Below are positions 1 through 6,914 of a stretch of DNA of 11,484 bases, one piece after another. The translations under genes were made by a program, and so were the position numbers. This DNA comes from an uncultured Campylobacter sp. (GTDB lineage Bacteria; Campylobacterota; Campylobacteria; Campylobacterales; Campylobacteraceae), in contig NZ_CALIMW010000209.1 in the NCBI RefSeq assembly GCF_938045405.1, forward strand, positions 1 to 11,484, written 5' to 3'. The stretch's first letter is position 1. Every line of letters begins with the position of its first letter. The notes beneath the pieces are model-generated. The model was not told the origin of the DNA and did not search any database. It saw only the letters and a list, made by a program, of their open reading frames with translations.

Positions 1-719
1 TAAAGTCTTTCGTTATTTCGCCTATAATCAGACCAATGTATGTCTTCTGCGTATTCAAGATTTATTTGAAATTTTGGAAATATTTTCCAAAAATTTTTAA
101 AACTTTTATTTTCATATCTATAAATTACCAAAAAAACTATAATTTCTAAAAATTCCGCAAACAATAATATAAATATTAAAAGTAATACACCTATTAAAGA
201 TATGCCAAAAGTTCCTTTAATAAAGCTAATTATGAAAAAACTAACCAAAAATACCTTACCAAAAATAGTTGAAAATATCATATCTAAAAACCAATTTGCT
301 TTAAAAGTTGTGTCTTTGTTAAATATTATATCTTCACTGCTAATTTCTTTAAAATTTTGATCATAATATGCAACTTTTGAATTATAAAAATAGGTATATT
401 TTTTCTTTAAATTTATAATATTAAAACAATCAAATATCAAAAATACAACTATTGCAAAGCCAAATTTTATTATCGTTCGTTTTGTGTCATCAAAATCTAA
501 AATACCGCTTTCAAAATCGTCTAAGCAACTAATGCAAAACCCAGAAGCAGTAATCCAAAATATTAAAATAATCAAATAGTGTAAAATTAAAGGAAAACCA
601 GAATAATCACGCAAAACTAGCGGTTCTTTGTCGTAGTCCCTAGTCCTTTCTTTTCTTGGCACAGAGCTGGCTTCAAATTTATCCAAATCAAGCTCTCTAT
701 AAACGGAATTTCGATGCAT
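1..719 (-). CDS. Partial multi-pass membrane protein of unknown function (N-terminal 239 residues)
   Basis: Reading the minus strand from ATG at 719-717, the frame stays open for 239 codons to the window edge, so the C-terminus is missing. The product starts with a charged, hydrophilic stretch (about residues 1-42, with several Arg, Lys, Asp and Glu). Very hydrophobic segments follow near residues 43-64, 83-103, 147-168 and 171-200. A basic and aromatic tail begins near 201 (RYENKSFKNFWK). This suggests an inner-membrane protein with about four helices. I recognise no family or motif. An in-frame TAA lies at 746-744, and no ATG or GTG lies between it and 719, so ATG 719 is the best start. Its ribosome binding site is poor. 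The gene has about 25% G+C, far below its neighbours, which suggests horizontal acquisition. That it is a gene is fairly sure from length and transmembrane pattern; its role is unknown. Confidence 0.75.
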   Translation of the reverse strand, partial: MHRNSVYRELDLDKFEASSVPRKERTRDYDKEPLVLRDYSGFPLILHYLIILIFWITASGFCISCLDDFESGILDFDDTKRTIIKFGFAIVVFLIFDCFNIINLKKKYTYFYNSKVAYYDQNFKEISSEDIIFNKDTTFKANWFLDMIFSTIFGKVFLVSFFIISFIKGTFGISLIGVLLLIFILLFAEFLEIIVFLVIYRYENKSFKNFWKIFPKFQINLEYAEDIHWSDYRRNNERL

Positions 720-740
720 TCTATACGAAAGGAGATTAAA

Positions 741-748
741 ATTTTATA
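741..748 (-). promoter_or_regulatory. Possible -10 region for the leftward membrane-protein gene
   Basis: On the minus strand 748-741 reads TATAAAAT, which fits an epsilonproteobacterial -10 box (TATAAT-like, usually without a conserved -35). It lies about 22 bases before the ATG at 719, so the leader would be only about 15 bases. There is no well-spaced -35 box. AT-rich sequence gives such matches by chance. Confidence 0.3.
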
Positions 749-880
749 AAACGACAAGTGAAATTTCGGTTTTGCCGCTGCGACAAGCTGCAGGTTGATC
801 TGCGATTTTCAAACGCAAAAAAAGCGCTTAAAAGCCTCGTGAGCCGAAGTGGAATTTAGACGCAACGGCGGCGTTCTGCT

Positions 881-909
881 TTGCAATTTGAGTTAAAATT
901 TGATATGAT
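881..909 (+). promoter_or_regulatory. Sigma70-type promoter of the HDOD-rnr-holA operon
   Basis: TTGCAA at 881-886 and TATGAT at 904-909 are separated by exactly 17 bases, resembling the -35 and -10 consensus boxes. Transcription would begin near 916, about 26 bases before the ATG at 942. This argues against translation starting at the in-frame TTG at 909, which lies in the -10 box. Confidence 0.6.
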
Positions 910-941
910 TGTGCGAAATTTATATTGAACGGCTTTTGAAA

Positions 942-2174
942 ATGAATAAATTTATAACCCAAAAAATAGGCGCACTCGCGGGTTTTAGCGATGAAATTTT
1001 AAAAATTTTAGCATCGTTTGACGCGGATGTTTCGGACGCCAGGCTCGCTTTGCAAATTTCAAAAAATGCTCCCCTCACAGATAAAATTTTAGATTTAGCC
1101 TTTTGCGGTTTGTCTAAATTTAGCGCCGAAGGGCTTGCGGGGCAAAATTTCGCTACTGCAGATGAGCGGTGCGATCTACAAGGCGCGGAGCCTATAAAGT
1201 ATGGCTTGCAAGACGCCGCAGACGAGTGGCGGCAAAACGAGTGTATCTCGAGCGAGCAAAAAGGTGCAGACTTAGCAGGGCGGGGCGATAGTCTCAAATT
1301 TAATCACTCAAATGACGCAAGCGGCGCGAACTACAGCGACGAGAATTTTAAATTTAACCCCTCGCAGGCCGCGAGCGATACACAGCGGCAAAATCAGCAC
1401 GCCGCTGCGAGAGCTGATTGCACGCTAGGTTCGGGTGTTTCTGCGCAAGCCGAACGAGTGCATGGGCGAGAGCCGATACAAGCGCAGCAGCAAAAACAGG
1501 AGCAAGAATGTGGGAGAGCGCAGGAGCAGGGACAAGAGCAGGGCGCCGCGGCACTAAAAACGCTAAATTTACAGCGAGCGTTTGAGCTTTACGGGCGCGA
1601 GCAGATGCGGGCGTTTTTTCTATTCGCGGTATTTGACGAGATGCTAAAGCCGAGCCTACGGGCGTATCGCATCGACCGCGAAAAGCTCACGCAGGTCTCG
1701 CTGCTGCGAAATCTGCTTATGTTTTCGTGGATCAAATCCTACCCGCAGATCGAGCAAAACATACTCTCAAGCGTGATTTTAGTGGAGTTCGGGCGGGTTT
1801 TTATCGACGAGCAGGTGTGCGCGGCGGGCAAGACGGAGGAATTTTACCATGCCATCAAAGGCTCGATCTTTCCGCAGGATTTTACCGACGTGGAGATGAA
1901 ATTTAGCGGCACGAACCGCGAGAGCGTCTCGCACGCGCTATTTGCGCATTTTGGGCTAGAGCAGATCGCGCAGGACGCGCTGTATTCAAACGCCCCCGAC
2001 GACGCGCCTTTTGAGAACAAATCCCGCTACGCGATGCTAAAAATCGCCAAAACCGCGGTCAATATCTACCATCACTTCGACGAGCTTAGCATCGACAACG
2101 CTTTAAATTTACTAGTCGAGTTCGGCTTCGAGCAGGAGGCGTTTTTAGAGGCGAAAGGCGAAATTTCGATATGA
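942..2174 (+). CDS. HDOD-domain protein with a long low-complexity insert
   Basis: This 410-residue protein looks like an HDOD domain, a catalytically inactive relative of HD phosphohydrolases found in bacterial signalling proteins. Residues 20-53 match the early HDOD helices (ALQISKNAPLTDKILDLA fits the usual 'I..DP.LTA.LLRLA'). Residues 208-235 match the 'AI..LG...L..L.L' helix (AFELYGREQMRAFFLFA). Residues 278-289 occupy the place of the GLLHDIG segment (VILVEFGRVFID) but lack its His-Asp. Residues 328-342 resemble the 'H..VS..L...WGLP' helix. Between the first two parts, about residues 62-203, lies a hydrophilic Gln/Glu/Ala/Asn-rich stretch that looks disordered. I chose ATG 942 because the in-frame TTG at 909 lies in the promoter. 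The ribosome binding site is weak. The TGA stop overlaps the rnr ATG (ATGA), implying translational coupling. Role in the cell unknown. Confidence 0.75.
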   Translation: MNKFITQKIGALAGFSDEILKILASFDADVSDARLALQISKNAPLTDKILDLAFCGLSKFSAEGLAGQNFATADERCDLQGAEPIKYGLQDAADEWRQNECISSEQKGADLAGRGDSLKFNHSNDASGANYSDENFKFNPSQAASDTQRQNQHAAARADCTLGSGVSAQAERVHGREPIQAQQQKQEQECGRAQEQGQEQGAAALKTLNLQRAFELYGREQMRAFFLFAVFDEMLKPSLRAYRIDREKLTQVSLLRNLLMFSWIKSYPQIEQNILSSVILVEFGRVFIDEQVCAAGKTEEFYHAIKGSIFPQDFTDVEMKFSGTNRESVSHALFAHFGLEQIAQDALYSNAPDDAPFENKSRYAMLKIAKTAVNIYHHFDELSIDNALNLLVEFGFEQEAFLEAKGEISI

Positions 2175-4093
2175 AAGAGTTCCTGCGCGCCTTTAACTTG
2201 GGCGTATTTGAAAAGGATCTTAGCGGCGAGCAAAAGGAGCTCGTGCGCAACCTCCTAAATATCGGCGCTATCAGCGCGCACAAGGGCAAGCTCTACCTAA
2301 ACGACGGCTATGTTTTCGGCAGGCTCGACATCGCGCGTGACGGCACGGGCTATCTGCAAAGCTTTGACGACCGCTTCAAAGCAGATCTTATCATCGAAAA
2401 CAGATATCTAAGCGGCGTGCATCTGGGCGATCTGATCCTAGCAAAAATTTTAAGCTCAAGAAAGTCCCGCCTGCACGCAAAGGTGCTGATGTGCGTCAAG
2501 CCCGCATTTTTAACGAGCGTGGTTTATACCAAAAGCTTCGGGCGCGAAATTTTAGGCGTGAACGTCAAAACCGGCCTCGCAAATCCGCTCAAAGCCACGC
2601 AAAAATCGCTAAAGCAGCTGCCCGCAAACACCCTTTTAAAGATTGATAATCTAACGAACGAGATTACCGAGGTGATCGGAAACTTATCCGATCCCTTCGT
2701 CGATGAGAAAATTTCTTTAGCGATCTACGATAAGAACGACGAATTTAACGAAGCGTGCAAGCAGCAAGCCGCGAGCTTCGGCAGAGAAGTGGACGAGGCG
2801 CTGTATCCGCAGCGCGTGGATTTACAGCATCTGCCCTTTTGCACCATCGATCCCATCGACGCCAAGGACTTCGACGACGCGATCTATTTTGACGTAAAAG
2901 AGCGCACGCTTTACGTCGCGATCGCCGATGTGAGCGAATACGTAAGCGAATACTCGCCGATCGATAAGGAGGCGAAATTTCGCGGCTTTTCGATCTATTT
3001 CCCGCACCGATCCGTGCCGATGCTGCCGCGCGAGCTTAGCGAAAACATCTGCTCGCTGATGCCGAATCTTCCGAGGCTGGCCTTTGTTTTTAAAATCGCT
3101 TTGGATGAAAATTTAAACCCGCAAAAAGAGGAGCTTTTCGAAGCGATCATAAGATCAAAACGCCGCTTTAATTACGACGAGGTCGATGAAATTTTACGCA
3201 CCCGCAAGGCGTGCGAGCCTGAAATTTTAAGCTGGCTCTTGCCGCTTAATGAAATTTGCGAGCGCCTGCGCCGCGCGAGGCTAAAGCGCGGATTTGATTT
3301 CCGCACCAAGGAGCTTCGCATCACGCTTGATGAATACGGTCTAATAAACTCCACTCGCTTTGAGACCGACACTCCGTCGCACAAACTCATCGAGGATTGT
3401 ATGCTGCTAGCCAACAAAGCCGCTGCGGCGCGTATCGAGCGGGGCGTTTTTAGAAATCACGGCTCGGCCGAGCTTAAAAAAATTTACGCGCTGCTTGACG
3501 ATCTGGCGCTGTTCGGCATCGACGCGCCGTATCAGAGCAACCTTGCCAAAATGATCGGCGAAATCCAAGCACAAGCCGATACTATGGGTATCCGCGAGGA
3601 GGTCGATAAGCTCATCATCAAGGCTCAAAAGCGCGCCGAGTACGGATCCGAATCGCGCGGGCATTTTGGGCTCGGATTTGATAACTACACGCACTTCACA
3701 AGCCCGATCAGGCGCTATTCCGATCTCATTTTGCACCGCTTGCTAAAGGCGCAGATGAGGGGGGATGAGAAATTTTATAATTACCTGCTTTTAAACATCG
3801 ACGCGACGTGCGCGCGGTTAAACGAGCTCGAGCGCGAGGCGGATAAGGTTGCGTTTGATTTTATGGACCGAAAATTTGCGCGCTGGGCCGCGGAAAATTT
3901 GGGCAAAAAATTCCGCTGCTACATCGACGAAAACGGAAATTCCGTCACCGCAAAGCTAGACGACAAGCTAAAGGGGGCTAAAATTTTAGTTTCAAATTTC
4001 GCTGGCGACATTTTAACGCCCGTGCTGGTAGAGCTTACGGATGCAAACATCGCTAGCGGAGTGATTTTAGGCAGGGTGGTAAAGAAGATCTGA
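2171..4093 (+). CDS. rnr: Ribonuclease R (RNase II/RNB family 3'-5' exoribonuclease)
   Basis: RNase R degrades RNA processively from the 3' end, including structured RNA, in mRNA and rRNA turnover in the cytoplasm. The 640-residue product has an N-terminal cold-shock/OB-like region (about residues 48-105, starting FGRLDIARDGTGYLQ) and an RNB catalytic domain (about 220-545). The catalytic motif IDPIDAKDFDDA supplies the Mg-binding aspartates D227, D233, D235 and D236. The later signature HFTSPIRRYSDLILHRLL starts at H508. After about residue 575 only some 65 residues remain, which look like a shortened or degenerate S1 domain. E. coli RNase R has 813 residues, but the short form is usual in Helicobacter and Campylobacter. 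The start overlaps the HDOD gene by four bases and the stop overlaps holA by one (TGATG), so the three are probably translationally coupled. Confidence 0.96.
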   Translation: MKEFLRAFNLGVFEKDLSGEQKELVRNLLNIGAISAHKGKLYLNDGYVFGRLDIARDGTGYLQSFDDRFKADLIIENRYLSGVHLGDLILAKILSSRKSRLHAKVLMCVKPAFLTSVVYTKSFGREILGVNVKTGLANPLKATQKSLKQLPANTLLKIDNLTNEITEVIGNLSDPFVDEKISLAIYDKNDEFNEACKQQAASFGREVDEALYPQRVDLQHLPFCTIDPIDAKDFDDAIYFDVKERTLYVAIADVSEYVSEYSPIDKEAKFRGFSIYFPHRSVPMLPRELSENICSLMPNLPRLAFVFKIALDENLNPQKEELFEAIIRSKRRFNYDEVDEILRTRKACEPEILSWLLPLNEICERLRRARLKRGFDFRTKELRITLDEYGLINSTRFETDTPSHKLIEDCMLLANKAAAARIERGVFRNHGSAELKKIYALLDDLALFGIDAPYQSNLAKMIGEIQAQADTMGIREEVDKLIIKAQKRAEYGSESRGHFGLGFDNYTHFTSPIRRYSDLILHRLLKAQMRGDEKFYNYLLLNIDATCARLNELEREADKVAFDFMDRKFARWAAENLGKKFRCYIDENGNSVTAKLDDKLKGAKILVSNFAGDILTPVLVELTDANIASGVILGRVVKKI

Positions 4094-5097
4094 TGTATAA
4101 GAAAGAATTTGACGGGCTTATCGCAAGCGGCAGGGTGCCGAATTTCGTGCTTTTGCGCGGCGGAGACGACTTTTCAAACGAGCTTTACGCGCAGCGCCTA
4201 AAGCAAATTTACGCAGCCGATAATTTTTTGAGTTTGTATTTTTTAGAGTATGATTTTGAGCAGGCGCGAAGCTTTTTGGAGCCTTCGCTTTTCGGCGGTA
4301 GCAACACGCTTCACATCAAAACCGCCTCGCTCATCAAAAAGGAGGAGCTGCGAAGGCTCATCGCGCTGTGCAAGGCGGACGCGAATAACCATCTAATCTA
4401 CGAGCTAAACGATAGCGAAATTTCTGTAAGCGCGGATTTTATCAAGGAATTTGAACGAAACGAGGTTAGATTTTTCAAACCATCGGGCGTAAACGAAGCC
4501 ATAGCGCTGCTTGCGCAAAAATGCGAGATGTGCGGGCTTTTTGCAAACACCGCCGCACTTAGCAGGATCTACGCCATCCACAACGAAAGCCTGAGCCTAA
4601 GCGCGAGCGAGATAGAAAAATTTGCAAGTCTGGGGCTTGAACTTAGCCTGCAAAACGTAAATTTAATGGTTTATGGCCTCAGCGAGGTGAGCTACGACGA
4701 GCTTTTTGATAAAATTTTTGGACTAAGCGACTTTCGCGTAGATTTTTACAAAATGGCTCTGGGCGGCGGATACAACGAGATGGAGCTGATAAATTATTTC
4801 TACCGCCTGATTTATAGAATTTTTCGCCTGCATGCTTACGTGAAAATAAACGGCAGATTTGATTTTAAGGCGGTTTTAGGCTATCAACCGCCCCCTTCCG
4901 TGGCCGCACAGATGCAGCGCTATGCCACCGGTTTTTCAACGCGGACGTTTTATAAAATTTTTGCCCACTTAAACGATTTGGAATTTGAACTAAAAAGCGA
5001 AAAAAACGCGGCGAAGGACGAGCTTTTGCTTGCGTCGTTTTTGAGGTTGCAGCGCATGCTGCTAAGTTCGCTCGGGCAAAAAGCAAATATTAAGTGA
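4093..5097 (+). CDS. holA: DNA polymerase III subunit delta
   Basis: HolA is the delta subunit of the clamp loader. It opens the beta sliding clamp so that it can be placed on primed DNA. The 334-residue protein shows the delta layout. It has an N-terminal AAA-like domain without a Walker A motif (VLLRGGDDFSNELYAQRL at about residues 18-35, then an acidic 'LYFLEYDFEQARSFLEPSLFGG' type region split here only by description). A helical middle lies around 155-195, and a helical collar domain with MELINYFYRLIYRIFRL runs to the LASFLRLQRMLL tail. Overall identity is weak, as is normal for delta. Its position between rnr and rpsF matches the H. pylori gene order as I recall it. The start overlaps the rnr stop (TGATG), so it is probably translated by termination-reinitiation. 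Confidence 0.88.
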   Translation: MYKKEFDGLIASGRVPNFVLLRGGDDFSNELYAQRLKQIYAADNFLSLYFLEYDFEQARSFLEPSLFGGSNTLHIKTASLIKKEELRRLIALCKADANNHLIYELNDSEISVSADFIKEFERNEVRFFKPSGVNEAIALLAQKCEMCGLFANTAALSRIYAIHNESLSLSASEIEKFASLGLELSLQNVNLMVYGLSEVSYDELFDKIFGLSDFRVDFYKMALGGGYNEMELINYFYRLIYRIFRLHAYVKINGRFDFKAVLGYQPPPSVAAQMQRYATGFSTRTFYKIFAHLNDLEFELKSEKNAAKDELLLASFLRLQRMLLSSLGQKANIK

Positions 5098-5105
5098 AAT
5101 TTTAG

Positions 5106-5111
5106 TAATAT
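5106..5111 (+). promoter_or_regulatory. Weak candidate -10 box upstream of rpsF
   Basis: TAATAT, just after the holA stop, could act as a -10 box. Transcription would then start near 5118, so the transcript would carry the hairpin at 5141-5157. The alternative TAAAAT at 5161-5166 lies so close to the Shine-Dalgarno site that it would leave almost no leader. Neither has a convincing -35, and rpsF may also be transcribed through from holA. Confidence 0.3.
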
Positions 5112-5140
5112 CTCTTCGCATTTTTTGCAAAATCCTTGCC

Positions 5141-5157
5141 CGCAGACACCGTTTGCG
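5141..5157 (+). promoter_or_regulatory. Leader hairpin before rpsF, possible S6:S18 autoregulatory site
   Basis: CGCAGA (5141-5146) pairs with TTTGCG (5152-5157), including one G-U pair, and closes a CACCG loop at 5147-5151. It lies 25 bases before the rpsF ATG. Leaders of rpsF operons in many bacteria carry a CCG-containing structure bound by the S6:S18 protein complex, and this operon encodes both proteins. There is no T-tract after the stem, so it is unlikely to be a terminator for holA. Assignment to that known motif is inference from position, the CCG and the operon content. Confidence 0.45.
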
Positions 5158-5181
5158 AGCTAAAATCCATAAGGAGAATTT

Positions 5182-5595
5182 ATGAGAAACTACGAGGTTT
5201 TATTCATCGTTAAGCCCACGCTTACCGACGATGAAGTTAAAACAAAAGTCGATTTCGTCAAAGAAATCATAACCAAAAACGGCGGAGAGATTGCTTCCGT
5301 AATCGAAATGGGCGCTAGAAAGCTTGCCTATAAGATCGACAAATATGAGCGCGGAGTTTATTTCGTAATCTATTTTAAAGCCGAGCCGAGCTTGATCTCC
5401 GAGCTTGTTAGAAATCTGCGCATCACCGAAGATATCATTAGATTTTTGACCGTCAAATATGAGACTAAGCGTGAAATTTCCGCTTGGGACAAGCTAAGCA
5501 AAGGCATCAAACTAAGCCCTGCGAAAAAAGAGCGCGAGCCAAAAGCGCCGGTAGAGCCAAAAGAGCCTGAAGAAGCAGCCAAAGAGGGCGAATAA
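5182..5595 (+). CDS. rpsF: 30S ribosomal protein S6
   Basis: S6 binds 16S rRNA together with S18 on the platform of the small subunit. The 137-residue protein opens with the typical MRNYEVLFIVKP strand. It also shows the ferredoxin-like core elements RKLAYKIDKYERGVYFVIYF (about 50-69) and an LRITEDIIRFLTVK segment near 89-102. After about residue 112 it carries a Lys/Glu/Pro-rich charged tail (KEPEEAAKEGE), probably disordered. A strong AAGGAG at 5171-5176 sits five bases before the ATG. It is the first gene of the rpsF-ssb-rpsR cluster. The ten-base gap to ssb supports a single transcript. Confidence 0.97.
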   Translation: MRNYEVLFIVKPTLTDDEVKTKVDFVKEIITKNGGEIASVIEMGARKLAYKIDKYERGVYFVIYFKAEPSLISELVRNLRITEDIIRFLTVKYETKREISAWDKLSKGIKLSPAKKEREPKAPVEPKEPEEAAKEGE

Positions 5596-5605
5596 AGGAT
5601 AAAAT

Positions 5606-6199
5606 ATGTTCAATAAAGTAGTTTTGGTAGGTAATTTAACCCGAGATATCGAGCTTAGATATCTGCAAACGGGCACCGCCGTAGGCAAAACCGGCATCGC
5701 CGTCACGCGCAGATACAATAGCTCAAACGGCGAGAAACGCGAAGAAACGTGCTTTATAGACATAGATTTTTTCGGTCGCACGGCCGAGATCGCAAACCAA
5801 TACTTGCGAAAAGGCAGTAAAATTTTGATCGAAGGCCGCTTAAAGCTAGATCAGTGGCAGGATCAAAACGGACAGAACCGAAGCAAGCACTCCATCAGCG
5901 TAGATACTATGGAGATGCTAGGAAGCAATCAAGGTGGAAGCGGCGGCTATAATCAAGGCGGCAATTACGAGGGCGGCAATTATGGTGGAAGCTCCGGCGG
6001 CTACGGCGGAGGAAATTCTAGCTACGGTAATTACGGCGGCGGAAATAGCTATGCTAACAGACAAAACTCAAATTCTAGAGGCGCAAAAAACGATTATAAC
6101 GCGCCTAAACAAAAAGAGCAGAGTTACGAAAGCACGATTCCGGAAGTCGACGTCGATGCCGATAAATACGATGACGGCAACGACACGATCCCATTTTAA
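5606..6199 (+). CDS. ssb: Single-stranded DNA-binding protein
   Basis: SSB protects single-stranded DNA and recruits replication and repair proteins. Residues 1-105 form the OB fold (FNKVVLVGNLTRDIELRY at the start, then TCFIDIDFFGRTAEIANQYL and KILIEGRLKLDQW). From about residue 110 a Gly/Asn/Tyr/Ser-rich linker follows. The acidic tip ends in DDGNDTIPF, the usual site for partner binding. The length of 197 residues is normal. AAAGGA (5594-5599), overlapping the rpsF stop, gives the ribosome binding site. Placement between rpsF and rpsR is widely conserved in bacteria, so it is probably made together with S6 and S18. Confidence 0.97.
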   Translation: MFNKVVLVGNLTRDIELRYLQTGTAVGKTGIAVTRRYNSSNGEKREETCFIDIDFFGRTAEIANQYLRKGSKILIEGRLKLDQWQDQNGQNRSKHSISVDTMEMLGSNQGGSGGYNQGGNYEGGNYGGSSGGYGGGNSSYGNYGGGNSYANRQNSNSRGAKNDYNAPKQKEQSYESTIPEVDVDADKYDDGNDTIPF

Positions 6200-6212
6200 T
6201 TAAGGAAAAATC

Positions 6213-6473
6213 ATGGCAGATAAGAGAAAATATACTAGGAAGTATTGCAAATTTACGGAAGCAAAGATCGAATTTATCGATTATAAGGACACGGCGCTGC
6301 TAAAGCACTGCCTAAGCGAGCGCTTTAAGATTATGCCGCGTCGCTTAACCGGCACCAGCAAAAAATACCAAGAGATGGTAGAAAAGGCTATCAAGCGCGC
6401 GCGCCAAGCAGCCCTTATACCTTACATCGTCGATCGCAAAGACGTGGTCGTAAATCCATTCGAAAATCTTTAA
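6213..6473 (+). CDS. rpsR: 30S ribosomal protein S18
   Basis: S18 is the S6 partner in the 30S platform. The 86-residue protein has the family signature: IDYKDTALLKHCLSERFKI, then MPRRLTGTSKKYQ, then AIKRARQAALIPYI. The N-terminus is basic, with one cysteine at residue 12. A full zinc-binding Cys set is not present. AAGGA at 6202-6206 lies six bases before the ATG. The TAA stop at 6471-6473 overlaps the first bases of the terminator stem, so this is the last gene of the operon. Confidence 0.97.
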   Translation: MADKRKYTRKYCKFTEAKIEFIDYKDTALLKHCLSERFKIMPRRLTGTSKKYQEMVEKAIKRARQAALIPYIVDRKDVVVNPFENL

Positions 6474-6512
6474 ATTTTAGCGGTGTAGAGCCGCTAAAAT
6501 TTCCTTCTTTTT
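6472..6512 (+). terminator. Intrinsic terminator of the rpsF-ssb-rpsR operon
   Basis: A perfect 12-base inverted repeat, AAATTTTAGCGG (6472-6483) and CCGCTAAAATTT (6491-6502), closes a 7-base loop. It is followed by CCTTCTTTTT. The stem begins inside the rpsR stop codon. The symmetric A/T base of the stem could also allow some termination from the other side, but no leftward gene comes from the right nearby. Confidence 0.88.
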
Positions 6513-6535
6513 AAATTTTTTAAGTCCATTTTATA

Positions 6536-6541
6536 TATAAT
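6536..6541 (+). promoter_or_regulatory. -10 box of the accessory gene pair
   Basis: TATAAT, a perfect -10 match, follows T-rich sequence (6503-6521) of the kind that replaces the -35 box in Campylobacter promoters. Transcription would start near 6548, giving a leader of about 23 bases that contains AAGGAG at 6559-6564. Lying right after the rpsR terminator, it makes the next genes a separate unit. Confidence 0.65.
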
Positions 6542-6570
6542 TATGACCATATTTTTCGAAGGAGAAATTT

Positions 6571-6867
6571 ATGGCAGAGAGCGATCATCCAGATTATTTA
6601 ATATGCCCCTTTTGCGGTAAGGACGACGTCAGATACGGTGCGGTCATATGCAGCGAATGTCAGGCAGAGATCTATTATAGCAGATCTTGGGTTAAATTGC
6701 TTGTGGGTGGTGTGATACTTATAATTATTGGCATTTATGGTCTAGTAAAAGGATTTATAGCTGTAAGTGCGGTAATAATAGGCACTGGCGCAGTCTGTAT
6801 AATCTCGGCGCGCAAAGATTCTAAAGATCACGAACCAAGGTTTATTAGAGACTTTGAGCATCAATAG
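6571..6867 (+). CDS. Small zinc-ribbon membrane protein, unknown function
   Basis: This 98-residue protein has a CPFC motif at residues 12-15 and CSEC at 27-30, forming a treble-clef or zinc-ribbon type Zn site. Two hydrophobic segments at about 43-59 and 62-79, separated by a Lys-Gly turn, make a helical hairpin. A short charged C-terminal tail ends FIRDFEHQ. This layout (zinc ribbon plus membrane hairpin) recurs in many uncharacterised small bacterial proteins, so no function can be assigned. The start is well supported by AAGGAG at 6559-6564 and a TATAAT box upstream. The next gene follows after 47 bases on the same strand and probably shares the transcript. Confidence 0.82.
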   Translation: MAESDHPDYLICPFCGKDDVRYGAVICSECQAEIYYSRSWVKLLVGGVILIIIGIYGLVKGFIAVSAVIIGTGAVCIISARKDSKDHEPRFIRDFEHQ

Positions 6868-6914
6868 AATTTGCGTCTTTTACATAAATAGAGTGTTTAT
6901 AGAAGGGAGATCTT

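Noticed and set aside
909..941. TTG start at 909 for the HDOD protein, adding 11 residues
   Set aside because: The TTG lies in the -10 box of a well-spaced promoter and has no ribosome binding site. The ATG at 942 fits the predicted transcription start near 916.
920..1554. Minus-strand frames opposite the HDOD insert (125 and 66 residues)
   Set aside because: They are antisense shadows with Ser/Arg/Ala-rich products. The plus-strand frame has a promoter, HDOD matches and coupling to rnr.
5161..5166. TAAAAT as the -10 box of rpsF
   Set aside because: Transcription would start at about 5172, inside the Shine-Dalgarno site, leaving too short a leader for normal initiation.
5930..6060. Repeated GGCGGC/GGNTAT motifs in ssb as a possible repeat array
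   Set aside because: They encode the Gly/Asn/Tyr-rich SSB linker in frame. The units are irregular and have no CRISPR-like spacers.
5934..6203. 89-residue frame within ssb
   Set aside because: It is the +1 shadow of the Gly-rich SSB linker, with an Ala/Thr/Ile-rich product and no own ribosome binding site.
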